Positions 25,975-36,574 of a DNA stretch of 64,000 nucleotides are shown here, piece by piece. Under the pieces are notes generated by a model. The model searched no databases and was not told the DNA's origin. It saw only the letters and a program-made list of their open reading frames with translations. The translations under genes and the position numbers were made by a program. Within the stretch, counting starts at the first letter, position 1; each line of letters begins with the position of its first letter. The DNA is from Cheiracanthium punctorium (taxonomy: Eukaryota > Arthropoda > Arachnida > Araneae > Cheiracanthiidae): assembly GCA_038373885.1 (NCBI GenBank), contig JAWZYV010012537.1, forward strand, positions 91,205 through 155,204, read 5' to 3'.

Positions 25975-27382
25975 CAGGGCCTTAACCAGAGGGGGGGCTA
26001 TGGGGGCTGAGCCCTACCTAACAGACTTTCAGCCCCCCCCCCCCGAGATTTTCAAAAACTTTTGTAAATTTACTGATAAATACGAAAGTTTAGAAACCTA
26101 TGGTTTTCAAAGATCTTTAAATTTCACATCATTAAAAGTATCCCTCGTTTGGGTGGGTGGGTGGGGGGGGAATCTCTCATCACAATGGTTAGATTTCTAT
26201 AAATACAGTTCATTATTTTGCTGCTCTTGGTTGCATACAGCACCGAATTTTGGATTTTTTGCAGAACACAAAACTGCAGCTCTTCCTGTCTGTTTCTCAG
26301 GGCAATGATTTTGAGGGGGAGTCAAAACTTAAAACTTTCAGCGTGTTCATGTTTGCATTCAAAATGGTGGCGAACATTTTTAACATTTACTGTAAGGAAT
26401 GATAATGTAAAAATATTTGAATTAAGTTGTTTTCCAAAAATAAAATTACCACAGGATTAATAACAGAGTACGTCACCATTTTTGTTTTACCTGACACATA
26501 AAGTTGTAACAGTCCATATGGAACTTTTGGAAAGGGTCACCACACGTAAACACTGAAACAAGATTGAAACAATTATACTTTAGTGTTAGACTAGTTGACA
26601 CCAGACTTCGTGCAATTACACGATCATCTGTAATCGATTACACGAAATGGTATGGATTACAATTTCGATTACTTACAATTTCCAAAACGATTATGACTAG
26701 TGAATGCATCAAGATTACTGTTAATTGAGTAAAATAACAGTAATCTGGATGTTAAAGAAATCAAATATATAAAGAATTCGATAATAATGCAATTTTATCA
26801 TAGCATTTTTGTAAAATTTGTAAAATATTACTTTAGTCATCGATTACAGTCGATTGTAATCGGCACGAAGTCTGGTTGACACATCCTTCAGATTAAAGGG
26901 TAAAAAGAAAAACCAACGGGTACTCTTAAACTGATCACCTTGTATCATATTTATGTTTTGCTTTATTTAGATATTTAAAACGAAAAAAAAAAAAAATGTA
27001 TTTTTCAGTAAATTTTCATTCCAAAGTTTGATAGTTAAATTTATTATACTGATCCTCTTTAATTGGGTAGCATTTAACGGACTACAAAAGGTACAATTAA
27101 CTAGTAACTATTCCTTAATTATTCTTATACAAAAAATTACTCTAACCGATATCCAGTGCTGCATTCGCTCAAAATATCCTTTGAATATTTTTCATGGAAT
27201 CTCAATGAAAAAGTTATTAACATAATGAATGTTAAATATTTTTAAAAGTGTTTTGTGAAGCACATACTCTAGAAAAAAATATACAAACTGAAAAACACTC
27301 TCTTCCCCAATACTTATATTTGATCAGCCCCCCGAACTAGATTCTAAGCCCTACCTAACATTTCAACCTGGTTACGGCCCTG
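25975..27382. mobile_element. hAT-like element with 8-bp duplication GCGGAAAA
   Basis: The ends are CAGGGCCTTAACCAG and CTGGTTACGGCCCTG. The target duplication GCGGAAAA is exact at 25967-25974 and 27383-27390. The sub-terminal TGAGCCCTACCTAACA/TAAGCCCTACCTAACA words are shared. A second hAT MITE is inserted inside. No transposase frame is recognisable. Confidence 0.85.
26602..26874. mobile_element. nested hAT MITE with 8-bp duplication GTTGACAC
   Basis: The ends are CAGACTTCGTGCAATTACA and GTAATCGGCACGAAGTCTG. Exact GTTGACAC flanks it at 26594-26601 and 26875-26882. The sub-termini are full of TGTAATCGATTACA palindromes. It lies within the element 25975-27382, so it inserted later. Confidence 0.9.
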
Positions 27383-27390
27383 GCGGAAAA

Positions 27391-27649
27391 CGCTCGAAGT
27401 GGAAAGTGGCCTTACCCCAGTCCTCCAGACACTCCCCCACCCTAACCCATCAATGTGTATTCGGGAGGGTTTTCTGTTGTAAACCACTTTGCGGACAGCT
27501 CCCTTGGTGAGTGATCCCTCCTCCCCATCCATAAAAAAATCTGATGTGTCCAACACATGACTTCCTTGCACGTCCATTAGATCAAAAATATTTTCGACGC
27601 ACTTCCTCTAAATTTATTTGTTTGAAAGAGATAAAATATCAATAATAGT
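27391..27649. other. non-coding spacer
   Basis: A short block with no gene and no clear repeat. The right flank of the hAT element resumes the sequence left of 25967. Confidence 0.3.
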
Positions 27650-28490
27650 AAGGTTTAGCGATTTCTAGCCAAATATTTCGATATCGCCAAGCTGAGTTCA
27701 ATTTGAAAGATTTCCTTCTGACACTTTATTTGGCGATATTTCACCAAAAGCCGACAAACTTGAGATAGTCAGCGAGATTTTGGGGATAGCCAAAGTAGTC
27801 ATTGACCACAGACTTTCAATGAATTGAATGCATCTATACACCTCAATGTATTCAAAGTCATTTGGCTCACCATGTAAATAAATTCTCAGTCGATTGCTGT
27901 CAAAAAAGATATTGAAAACAGTTAGATATTACAATAGTTCTAAATACAAAGTTAAAAAATCTACGGGTTAAAGTTTTAGAGTTATACAAAATAGGAAATA
28001 ATTTTTTGGCGATATTTCGGCGAAACTCGTCAATGTCGACGGCATTTGGCGAGATTTTAAGCATAAACCAAACAATGACAGATTATCGCCAAATTTGGCG
28101 ATATTTCGCCAAAACTCGCCAAGAACGATGACAAATGGCGATACTTTGGCCATGGACCAAATGACTGACTATCGCCAAATTTGGCGATATTTCGCCAAAA
28201 CTCGCCAAGGTCGAGGACAGACGGCGAGATTTTGGGCATGTACCAAACAATGACTGTCTACAGTTGTATTATAATGAAGATGTCCATAGACATTAAGGTA
28301 CTGAAATTCTTTTCGGTGGTCCTGTAAATAAACTCTCCAGTAGATTGGAACCAAAAATCGAGATGCACAACTAGATGTTACAACATTCTTATATATGAAA
28401 TTTCATAATAGTTTTTGAGATTTGAGAGTTAAATATGCACACACGTACACCAAAAGTCGCCAAGCTTGGCGACTTTTGGCATAGTTCTTG
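27650..28490. repeat. field of GCCAAA/TTTGGC palindromic repeats
   Basis: Multiple CGCCAAATTTGGCGATATTTCG and CGCCAAAACTCGCCAAG words occur near 27660-27800, 28010-28040, 28085-28230 and 28455-28480. They are interleaved with ~330-bp diverged units carrying CCTGTAAATAAA(T/C)TCTC and TTTTGAGATTTGAGAGTTA. The same GCCAAATTTGGC core lies in the Gypsy LTRs at 30922-30987 and 37200-37265. Confidence 0.75.
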
Positions 28491-29501
28491 AGGGAGGCAC
28501 GTGACCGTGGTCGGACCATTACCTAACTTATGTGGTAGGACGGTATTGTGCTTGAAATGGATGAATGCCCCTAAAATTGCTATTGACCGTAATGTATTGG
28601 AAAACTTTTGAGTGTTCCTGTAGCAGAACTATAAATGATAAAGACACTTTTTTTAATGGAGAAATTCATTTTCTAACTCTTTACAGCATATATCACTTCT
28701 GAGTCGTTTGAAATAGCCCAATACCTCTAAAAAACGCTTTGATGAATTTCGGCCCATAGAGCGTAATGTATTTCGAATCTTTTGGGCGGTCCTGTACATA
28801 AACTATCCATTCGATTGCCACCAAAAGGGGAGGTGCACAACTAGATCATAGAACAATCCTAAATATCAAATCTCAACATTCTACGACCAATAGTTTTTGA
28901 GATATGCGAGTTACATACATACGTACGTACGTACGTACAGACGGCATGGAAAAACTGGCCACAGTAGACTCGCCACTGGTCAAAATGAGTTGCAGACGCG
29001 TTAATATGATCGTGCATGCTAGCCTACGATGAGATGCATCGAAAAAATTTTTTAAATTAAATTTAGAGGTAGTCAAAATCGGTTTTTATGTCGAAATTTG
29101 GCCCCCAAAATTTTTCGGGATCACATTACTTCCTTATACTACGTACAAGGAAGTAAAAAGGTTTTGGTATGGCCATTCTCCGAGTTGGGTTTCCAGATAT
29201 GGGGATCAAGAAGCGTGTCACAGATGGACTTCTAATAGGAAATCAATAAATGTATTAAATGTATAAGTAGTATGTCTGTACGCTGCCTCTAAAACTTTGC
29301 AACTAACTAGCACACCCCCATGGAGGTTCTATGGCATGGTAGCCCTCTACCTCCCATTTATAAAGAATTTTTGGCTTGGAAATGCAACGGTTGGGTTCCG
29401 AGATATGAACATCAAATTAAGGCATCACATCAATGGATTTCTAAGGGGAAGATAGCGAAGCAGCTGGGAATCAGAAGGTTCCAGCCAAAAATCATATAGC
29501 G
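28491..29501. repeat. dispersed repeat units with a CATAGAGCGTAATG module
   Basis: It contains GTAATGTATTGGAAAACTTTTGAGTGTTCCTGTA (near 28590) and CATAGAGCGTAATGTATTTCG (near 28755), then GAGTTACATACATACGTACG and a terminal TTACTTCCTTATACTACGTACAAGGAAGTAAAA hairpin. This matches units in the 8045-9981 Helitron. No gene is seen. Confidence 0.55.
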
Positions 29502-29993
29502 CAGACAGCACAGCAAACTTACATCAAACTTGCAGCAAGCTTGATTTATCAAGTCAATAAACTTGAATTAAGCTTGAAGATTTCAAGCGTGTAAGCTTAA
29601 TGCAAGCTTGAATCCCGTGTTCAAGTTTACACTTGCCCAGCTTGCATTAAGCTTGACATAGCAAGCTTGAATCAAGCTTGACATAGCAAGCTTAATTTCA
29701 AGCTTAAAAAATTTTTCTTAAAAAAATTTCTTAAATACACGGGGCGCCCGTCGGCTAACTCACCCCAGATATTTTAATTGTATGGTCAAGTACATTTATG
29801 ACTGATGATAAATTATTTGTTATGTGGATGTGGCTTTCCAAATCAAGCAGTCATCAAGTTGTATTCAAGCTTGACAGTTCAAATGACTTCTCCAAGCTTG
29901 CTGCAAGTTTAAAATGAATTGAACTGTCAAGCTTGTATTAATACGTCAAATTCAAAGAAATGTCAAGCTTGATTTAAGCTTATGTGCTGTCTG
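29502..29993. mobile_element. MITE-like element with CAGACAGCAC ends and an AAGCTTGA-rich interior
   Basis: The ends are CAGACAGCACA and TGTGCTGTCTG. Their sub-terminal words are ACATCAAACTTG and CAAGCTTGATTTAAGCTT. The interior has more than fifteen AAGCTT/CAAGCTTGA-like words on both strands, and a short insert-like unique core (ACACGGGGCGCCCGTCGGC). I could not identify a target duplication. Confidence 0.65.
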
Positions 29994-30295
29994 GGAGGCT
30001 AAATATTTGTATGAAAAGACAAAACTGCAAGTAGGACATTTAATTACTTGAAAGTGATTAAATCAATGTGGATCACAATGAGATTGAGATTGATTTTATT
30101 TTATTATAAAATGTTTTTTTACCCTTGCCGTGTAGGCATTCGTACTCATTCTCAGTTGCGTAAGGAAAGAAATACCAATCATGCCAATTGATTATTAAAC
30201 ACTTTCCAATAAGATCTTATCTGCGCATGTGCTAACTCAGAAGGTTCGTTCTCCTCGTTGGAAAGAAGCGTTCACCCTCGAGCCTTTCTTCATAC

Positions 30296-31215
30296 TGTTG
30301 CGGAATTACTCTGCTACTCCTGGGGTTCGTCGTTCTAAAGTCCAGTTGGTGTAAAAAGTTCAAGTAAAAAGTCACTTGTCAGGATGGAACACAAACTTTA
30401 TTTCTTCTAGAACTTCGTAGAACAATCAGCTGCACACAATTCACAAGCACAATCTAGCAGTAACGTGCTTTTAACAATCCGCTTGGATCAGAAGCTCTCA
30501 CAAATGCTGTATTTCTCACACAAAATAAGTCACTTTTACAGGCAAAAATTCCGTGGAAATATTAAAGGGATATAGTACACTATCCCTTAAGACACAGCAA
30601 TGAAGAATTTACACACAGCACTTTAAAAACAGCTTCACAAAGCAAGCTAAAACACAGCTTCTATAGCACTATCAGTTCACACAAAACAAGCGTACTCAGA
30701 GCTCTTCACACATTGAATGTTCAACTCGCAACTGACTCTTCGGGGCGATGCACGCTTCTATAAATAGCCGACGCAGGAGGTACAAGAGGTTTCCAGAAAA
30801 GTCAATTTCTCGAGGGTTCTACATAAAGCGTGAATTTTGATTACGTCATAGAAGAGAAATGTTAGGTTATTATGCGTTTTTAATGCAGGAAAAACAACTT
30901 CCAGGCCCCATTGGGAAAATCGCGCCAAATGACCAAAAAGTCGCCAAGTTTGGCGACTTTTGGCGAAATATCGCCAAATTTGGCGCCAAAAATAAGTCCT
31001 CAAAAGTGAAGAGATCTAAGCTCTAGGACTAATATTTCTCGAGTTTTCTAGAAATCCCATATATTTGAATGGGAAACCGAAACCTCCGTATCTCCGGTTC
31101 TAATTGGCCGATTTTGATGCAACAAAAAGCAAAATTTATCTATTTGAAGCGTAGAATACGAATTTTAAACCATTTTAAGCCCCAGAGCAGCGGGTTGCCC
31201 CGAAAATTCGTAACA
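30296..31215 (-). repeat. 3' LTR of the Gypsy element (920 bp)
   Basis: On the minus strand it begins TGTTACGAATTTTCGG and ends GTAATTCCGCAACA, the usual TG...CA. Compared with the other LTR it has one extra A (CAAAAATTCC), one T/G change (GGATCAG versus GGAGCAG) and one T/C change in the GCCAAGTTTGGC palindrome. Confidence 0.93.
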
Positions 31216-31228
31216 TTGCCCCCTTCCC
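31216..31228 (-). promoter_or_regulatory. polypurine tract
   Basis: On the minus strand GGGAAGGGGGCAA directly precedes the 3' LTR, the position of the plus-strand primer for reverse transcription. Confidence 0.8.
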
Positions 31229-32111
31229 AAGGACTGCACGTCCCGGGCAGTACAATCCCCGGTTAGGAGGTCACACAAGTACCTACACTGTGTAACACTT
31301 AACAAGATCTTAACAACATAATTCAAGCAAGTAATCAATAGCACAATAAGCAAATAATCAATATACACAGTAAGCAAATGCACTCTAATAAATAAATAAT
31401 ATACATAATAAACAATTACACTAATAAGTAATCAATGTAATAAACAAATACACATTAATAAAAACCAATATATTACAAACATGTATACTAAACATGGCGT
31501 AAGTAATGAGTAAAAGAGAGTTGATGAAAGAGGAAGAGAAGAGAAAGACAGGAAAGAAATGAGAGTTGAAGAAAGGAGGAATTACGCCATAGTGACCATG
31601 GTCTGATCTAATTACAACCGCGGTAGATGGCTAGCCGATCGTAATGTACAACTCTTGGCTTCGAGTTTGGTGACTTACGAATCCGTACGATGACGTCATT
31701 CAGCCGGTTTAGGACTGTGTAAGGACCGTCCCACGGCGATTGCAGCTTGGGAGACAGGCCTTTCCGTCGAGTAGGATTCCATAGCCAAACTTTGTCACCT
31801 GCGTTGAACTCGTGTCCCGTAGCCTTCGTGTCGTAGCGAGTCTTCATCTTTTCCGTGTTCAGGTTGATCCGCTCCCGAGAAAAATGATGTACATCTTCAA
31901 ACCGTGCCCGAAGGTTTTCCACGTACTCCTCTGGCGATGAAGGCGCATCTGGAGGGCGGCCGAACACTAGATCGGCGGGAAGACGAAGATCTCTGCCGAA
32001 CAGCATCTGGGAAGGTGTGAAGCCGGTAGTCTCATGGACGGCGCCCCTATAGGCCAGCAGGAAGAGGGGGAGTTTCTTGTCCCAGTCCTCTTGATTCCTA
32101 GATACCAGAAG

Positions 32112-32114
32112 CTA
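32112..32114 (-). other. in-frame TAG in the integrase core of pol
   Basis: It follows ERFNRTILNNL. The frame goes on with the integrase spacer and YRGAVHETTGF, so this is a nonsense change rather than the domain end. Confidence 0.85.
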
Positions 32115-32720
32115 GAGGTTGTTTAAAATTGTGCGATTGAACCTCTCCACCATGCCGTCGGATTGTGGGTGTAAAGGCGTAGTCTGGGTTTTGTCCATTC
32201 CGAGAAGATGGCATAGTCCTTTAAAGACTGCAGAGGTAAAGTTCGTTCCTTGGTCGGAATGAAGTTGCAGTGGGGTTCCATATCTGGAAATCCATTCTTG
32301 CACCAGTACCTCTGCTACGGTCGTAGCTTCTTGATCGGGAATAGGAAACGCTTCGGGCCATTTAGAAAAGTAGTCGATGACAACTAGGATGTATTTGTTG
32401 CCATCCGAAGTTCGCGGAAGAGGTCCCAGGATGTCGAGGGCAATCCTCTCAAAAGGCGCTCCTACATTATAACGATGTAGTCTTCCACGGCTTCGTTTCT
32501 TCGGGCCTTTACGGGCGGCACAGGCGTCACAAGCTTGACACCACTTTTCGACGTCGCCTCGAGCCCTAACCCAGTAGAAGCGCTCGCGAACTTTCTGCAG
32601 GGTCTTCATCACGCCAAAATGGCCTCCAGTGTAGCTATTATGAAGTTCTTCTAGAACCTTCGGAATCCTCGAACGAGGGAGTACTAACTGCCATCGGAGC
32701 ATCTTGCCGTCGTCCGACTC

Positions 32721-32723
32721 TCA
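32721..32723 (-). other. in-frame TGA between RNase H and integrase
   Basis: It sits after NGVLYRK, just before the integrase zinc-binding region, at a position where relatives usually have a tryptophan or similar codon (inference). The reading frame is unchanged downstream. Confidence 0.85.
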
Positions 32724-35214
32724 TTTACGATACAGGACTCCATTCCTCAGGCGAAGCGAATCCCATAAAGCCCAGTACTGTTTTGTTGCCGGACTGTAAG
32801 ATGATATTTCTTGCCAACTGGGCTTAGCGCTGGATTTTTCCATAAATTCCACAATAGGCTTGATGTCGCTGTCTGTTAATTGGTCCGCCCGAACATTTTC
32901 GTCACTCCAGGGATCTTGGGATGGTGTCGATGATGTAACTTGGCGGACAACGGGATGTTTCAGATGGCAATTTTTCTCTGCCCTGGAGCAATAGCGACAA
33001 CTGTCTATGCAGGGCCTTCTCGACAAAGCATCTGCATTTCCATGAGATGCCCCTTTCCGATGACGTATCTCGATGTCATATTCTTGTAATCGCTGTATCC
33101 ACCTGGCTATTTGGCCCTCTGGATTCTTGAAATTTAGAAGCCAGGTTAAAGAGGCATGGTCCGTTCGGAGCAGGAACTTTCGGCCGTACAGGTAATGATA
33201 GAAGTGCTCCACGGCTTTAATGATAGCAAGAAGTTCCTTTCTCGTAACACAATAGTTACGTTCTGCCTTTGAAAGGCATTTGCTCCAGTAAGCAATGACG
33301 TGTTCTTGGCCATCTATCTCCTGGGACAAAACTGCTCCGACACTCTCCTTACTTGCGTCTGTGTCCAGGATAAATGGCTTGTCAGGGTGAGGATACGACA
33401 AGATCGGCGAAGATGTTAAAGCCGTCTTCAGTTCGTTGAATGCGTCCTCACATTCCTCAGTCCATAGAAATTTCTGTCCAGTCTCGGTCAATTTGTGAAG
33501 AGGTCTTGCAATTTGAGAAAAGCCCTTCACGAATTTTCGATAGTAAGTACACAGACCGAGAAAACTTCTTAAGTCGTGGATATTCTCGGGACGACTCCAG
33601 TTCTGGACTGCGGACGTCTTTTCGGGATCGGTTCGGACTCCGTGGGCGGATATTATGTGCCCGAGGTAACGTACTTCCCGACGAAACAAATTGCACTTCG
33701 ATGGACTTAGTTTCAAGTTTGCCTCTTTTAATTTCTGCAGTACCTTTCGAATGTTCTCGAGATGCTCTTCGAAAGTCCTTCCGACGATGATGATATCGTC
33801 CAAATAAACGAGACATGCTTCGTAGGAAAGTCCTCTCAACACTGTCTCCATTAGTCGCTCGAATGTAGCAGGTGCGTTGCAGAGTCCAAAAGGCATAACT
33901 TTGAACTGCCATAATCCTTGTCCCGTGGTGAACGCAGTCTTTTCACGGTCGTCGGGATGAATTTCCACTTGCCAGTAACCACTTTTCAGATCCAGAGTGG
34001 AAAACCATTCGTTTCCCGATAAAGTGTCCAAAGTGTCGTCTATCCTGGGAAGAGGGTAGCTGTCTTTCTTGGTAATGTCATTCAGACGTCTGTAGTCAAC
34101 ACAGAACCGGGTGGAACCATCCTTCTTTCGGACCAAAACAATTGGCGAGGCCCAGGGACTAGTCGACGGCTCGATGACGTCATCACGCTGCATCTCCTCT
34201 AAAAGTCTGCTCACCTCTTCTTGCTTAGCAAACGGCAGCCGCCTAGGATGTTGCTTGATGGGAGAATGGCTGCCTGTATCTATCCTATGTTGAGTTAAGC
34301 TCGTACGGCCAAAGTCACCCGAAGTTCGGGAGAAGAGGTTTTCAAATTCAGCTATTACTTTCTCCGCAGCGCTTCTCTGTTCTGCCGTTAACTCCACGTC
34401 TTGTATTAATTCCTTCGTCAGGCACTCGGAAGATTTAGCTGTTGTTTGGTTGATGTTCTTATTAATGCAGTTAACAGGAGTGCATGTCACCAACACTTCA
34501 TTTTTCTTTATCATCTTCGACTTGTCCGTCACATTTACTACTCTAACTGGAATTTCTGTTCTCGACAAATCCACAAGTGTTGCTCCCACAAGTACTCCTC
34601 TGATGGAATCACTATTGCTTGGGTGTTCGATTAATCCAAAACGGAATTTATTGATTTCTTTTACTGTTCCAGAAATTATTGAATCAGTTCTGGGAGGTAG
34701 AGTGATATCAGTCTGGGCTATTATTTGCTGAACAGGCAAAACAGTTTCATTTCTAATATCGAACGCAGCTATTTCTTCTGAATCTGAACGAAGCTCATTA
34801 TTCTTAAAGTCCAAATTAAATTTGTGTGATTTTAAAAAGTCCAGTCCGAGAATAAAAGAGTCTGTAATATTGGCGACATATACCACATGGTCGTATCTGG
34901 CATTCCCAAACGTGATTTCTACTTGTGCTTTTCCGCCCACTTCGATCTTGTCACCTGTCACAGTCTGGAGGGTCAGCGAGGGCGGAGTCCAGATAATCTT
35001 CAAATTTAATTTCTTGGCCAGATCCGTCCTTATGATGGTTACGTTCGCTCCAGTATCAATCACCATGTGGCATGGGGAACCATTAACATATCCCAGTACG
35101 AAGAGTCCATTACTGCCGCCATTCACTGATGAAATCTGCAAGACTTTTAGGTGGGGCTCTTGACTATCTGGCAACCTCCGCCCCGCGAGATGGCCACCTC
35201 CTAGTTTCCGCCTT

Positions 35215-36525
35215 TCATGATCTTAGAGTTCTCTTGCTGGTCATGAGACTTTCGACCACAATGCTTTTGTACATGGCTTCGACGCCACACTTCCAGCATT
35301 TCACTTTCTTTGGGCCATCTCTCGTTCTATCGGATCTTAATTTTCGTTCTATGAGATCTTCAATTCTCTTCAACCTGTTCTCGACGCTCTCCGTGTCTTT
35401 GTCAGCTCCCTCTTGGACCGTGACAGCTCTAACAGCATGCCGATCTTTCCTGACGGCCCGCTGAGCTGCTTCTAGCTTCATTGCGAAGACGAGAGCAGAT
35501 TTCAAATCCTGATAATCTTCCAACATGAGTGCCTTTTGGGTTTCTGGATCACGGATGGCTTCAATAAAATGACGCACCGCCATTTCTTCTCGGACATTAT
35601 CAAGGTGGTCCATGTAGGCTAGATGACAAAGCCTATCTATGTCCGAAGCCAGCTCTTGAAGCGTCTCGCCAGATCTCTGCATCCTTGACTTAAGTTGGAT
35701 TCTACTATATTCTTTCTGGCACTTCTCTCCGAATTTCATCTCCAAGGCACTGGCAAGGGCGTCAAAATCTCCTATCTTCGTCGCTCCGATAGTTTGCAAT
35801 ACATTAATTGCATCTCCGCTAAGGGAAGCGGCCAGTTGATTAGCTTTCTCGGACTCGCTCCAACCATTGGCTCTGGCGACGATTGAAAATTGGGTCTTGT
35901 AAGCCTCCCAGGGAGTCTTTCCGTCATTAGGCGTTAGTTTCACTGCTGGGTGGCGTGACGACAACCTGATGTTTTCTGGTACCTTTCCCAGCTTTACTAA
36001 ACTGTCCAGTTTTTCTTCTAGCTTGTGATCGATCTTTTCCTCAATCCTTTCCTCGCATCTCGCTTGACTTTCTTCCAGGAGTGATACTCTTTTCTCTACT
36101 TCCTCTAACCCGGTTTTCATCTCTTCGTGAGCGGTTTTTAACTCATCTAATCCGGTTTCTATTTTTCTTTGTCCATCTTCCACTTTCTTCTCTAGTCCGA
36201 CCAATCCGGCTTCAATTTTCTTTTCTAAATCGGTCTGTCCGGCTTCCATTTTCTCCTCTAAATCCGCCTTCATCTGTTCTTGTGCGGTTTTCATCTCGTC
36301 TTGTCCGGCTTTCATTTGTTCTTGTGCGGCTTTCATCTCGTCTTGTCCGGCTTTCATCTGTTCTTGTGCGGCTTTCATCTCGTCTTGTCCGGCTTTCATC
36401 TGTTCTTGTGCGGCTTTCATCTCGTCTTGTCCGGCTTTCATCTCGTCTTGTCCGGCTTTCATTTCTTGCATCATAATTTTGAGCTTTTGAAGTTGTTCTT
36501 CCATTTTTTGTCTAGTCAAAACCAT
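35215..36525 (-). pseudogene. gag: Gypsy gag with a coiled-coil repeat N-terminus and a frameshifted zinc knuckle
   Basis: 436 codons from ATG 36525. Residues ~15-85 are tandem copies of a 7/14-residue unit (MKAGQDEMKAAQEQ), then more charged heptads to ~165, giving a long predicted coiled coil. Residues ~200-360 are the capsid-type retrotransposon gag domain (WEAYKTQFSIVA, LAASLSGDAINVL, SRMQRSGETLQEL). The CWKC start of a CCHC knuckle is present. The next His and Cys are in another frame: one base appears missing about four codons downstream, and the ORF ends with an unrelated tail. In the shifted frame the H-x4-C completes the knuckle and the frame ends near the start of the pol frame. Confidence 0.88.
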
Positions 36526-36552
36526 AATCTGGAAAATTAAAGTCTTTCTTTA

Positions 36553-36572
36553 GAACCCCGATTCTGACACCA
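36553..36572 (-). promoter_or_regulatory. primer binding site
   Basis: On the minus strand TGGTGTCAGAATCGGGGTTC lies 2 nt after the 5' LTR. It starts with TGG, complementary to a tRNA CCA end, and its complement has a T-arm-like GAACCCC. The tRNA species is not assigned. Confidence 0.8.
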
Positions 36573-36574
36573 AA

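Larger units (their letters stand above)
31608..35174 (-). pseudogene. pol: Gypsy pol polyprotein, interrupted by two in-frame stops
   Basis: A single frame of ~1189 codons carries the domains in order. The aspartic protease (VIDTGAN) lies near codons 38-43. The reverse transcriptase has YLDD near codon 458, followed by the RTDPEKTSAV and SFLGLCTYYRKF connection. RNase H has ILDTDASKE and RTDHASL. Integrase has a zinc finger (H-x-H, CQACDAC), a D-D-E core (ALDILGPL, HSDQGTNF, SDGMVERFN) and a C-terminal GPY-type module (SPWDGPYTVL). Stop codons at 32721-32723 (TGA) and 32112-32114 (TAG) lie in frame. Homology continues in the same frame after each, so they are point lesions. No ATG precedes the protease. 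The frame opens just after a TAA in the gag 3' end and is -1 relative to the expected gag end, which suggests frameshift expression. Confidence 0.9.

Noticed and set aside
25400..26308. Frames of 88-139 codons near 25.4-26.3 kb
   Set aside because: No recognisable homology; they cross the exact boundary of the hAT element at 25975, which a real gene would not be expected to do.
33440..35464. Several plus- and minus-strand frames of 60-150 codons across pol
   Set aside because: Shadows of the pol and gag frames; no independent domain is recognisable.
36280..36540. Open frames rich in FHLVLSGFHLFLCG on the plus strand
   Set aside because: This is the antisense of the gag coiled-coil minisatellite.
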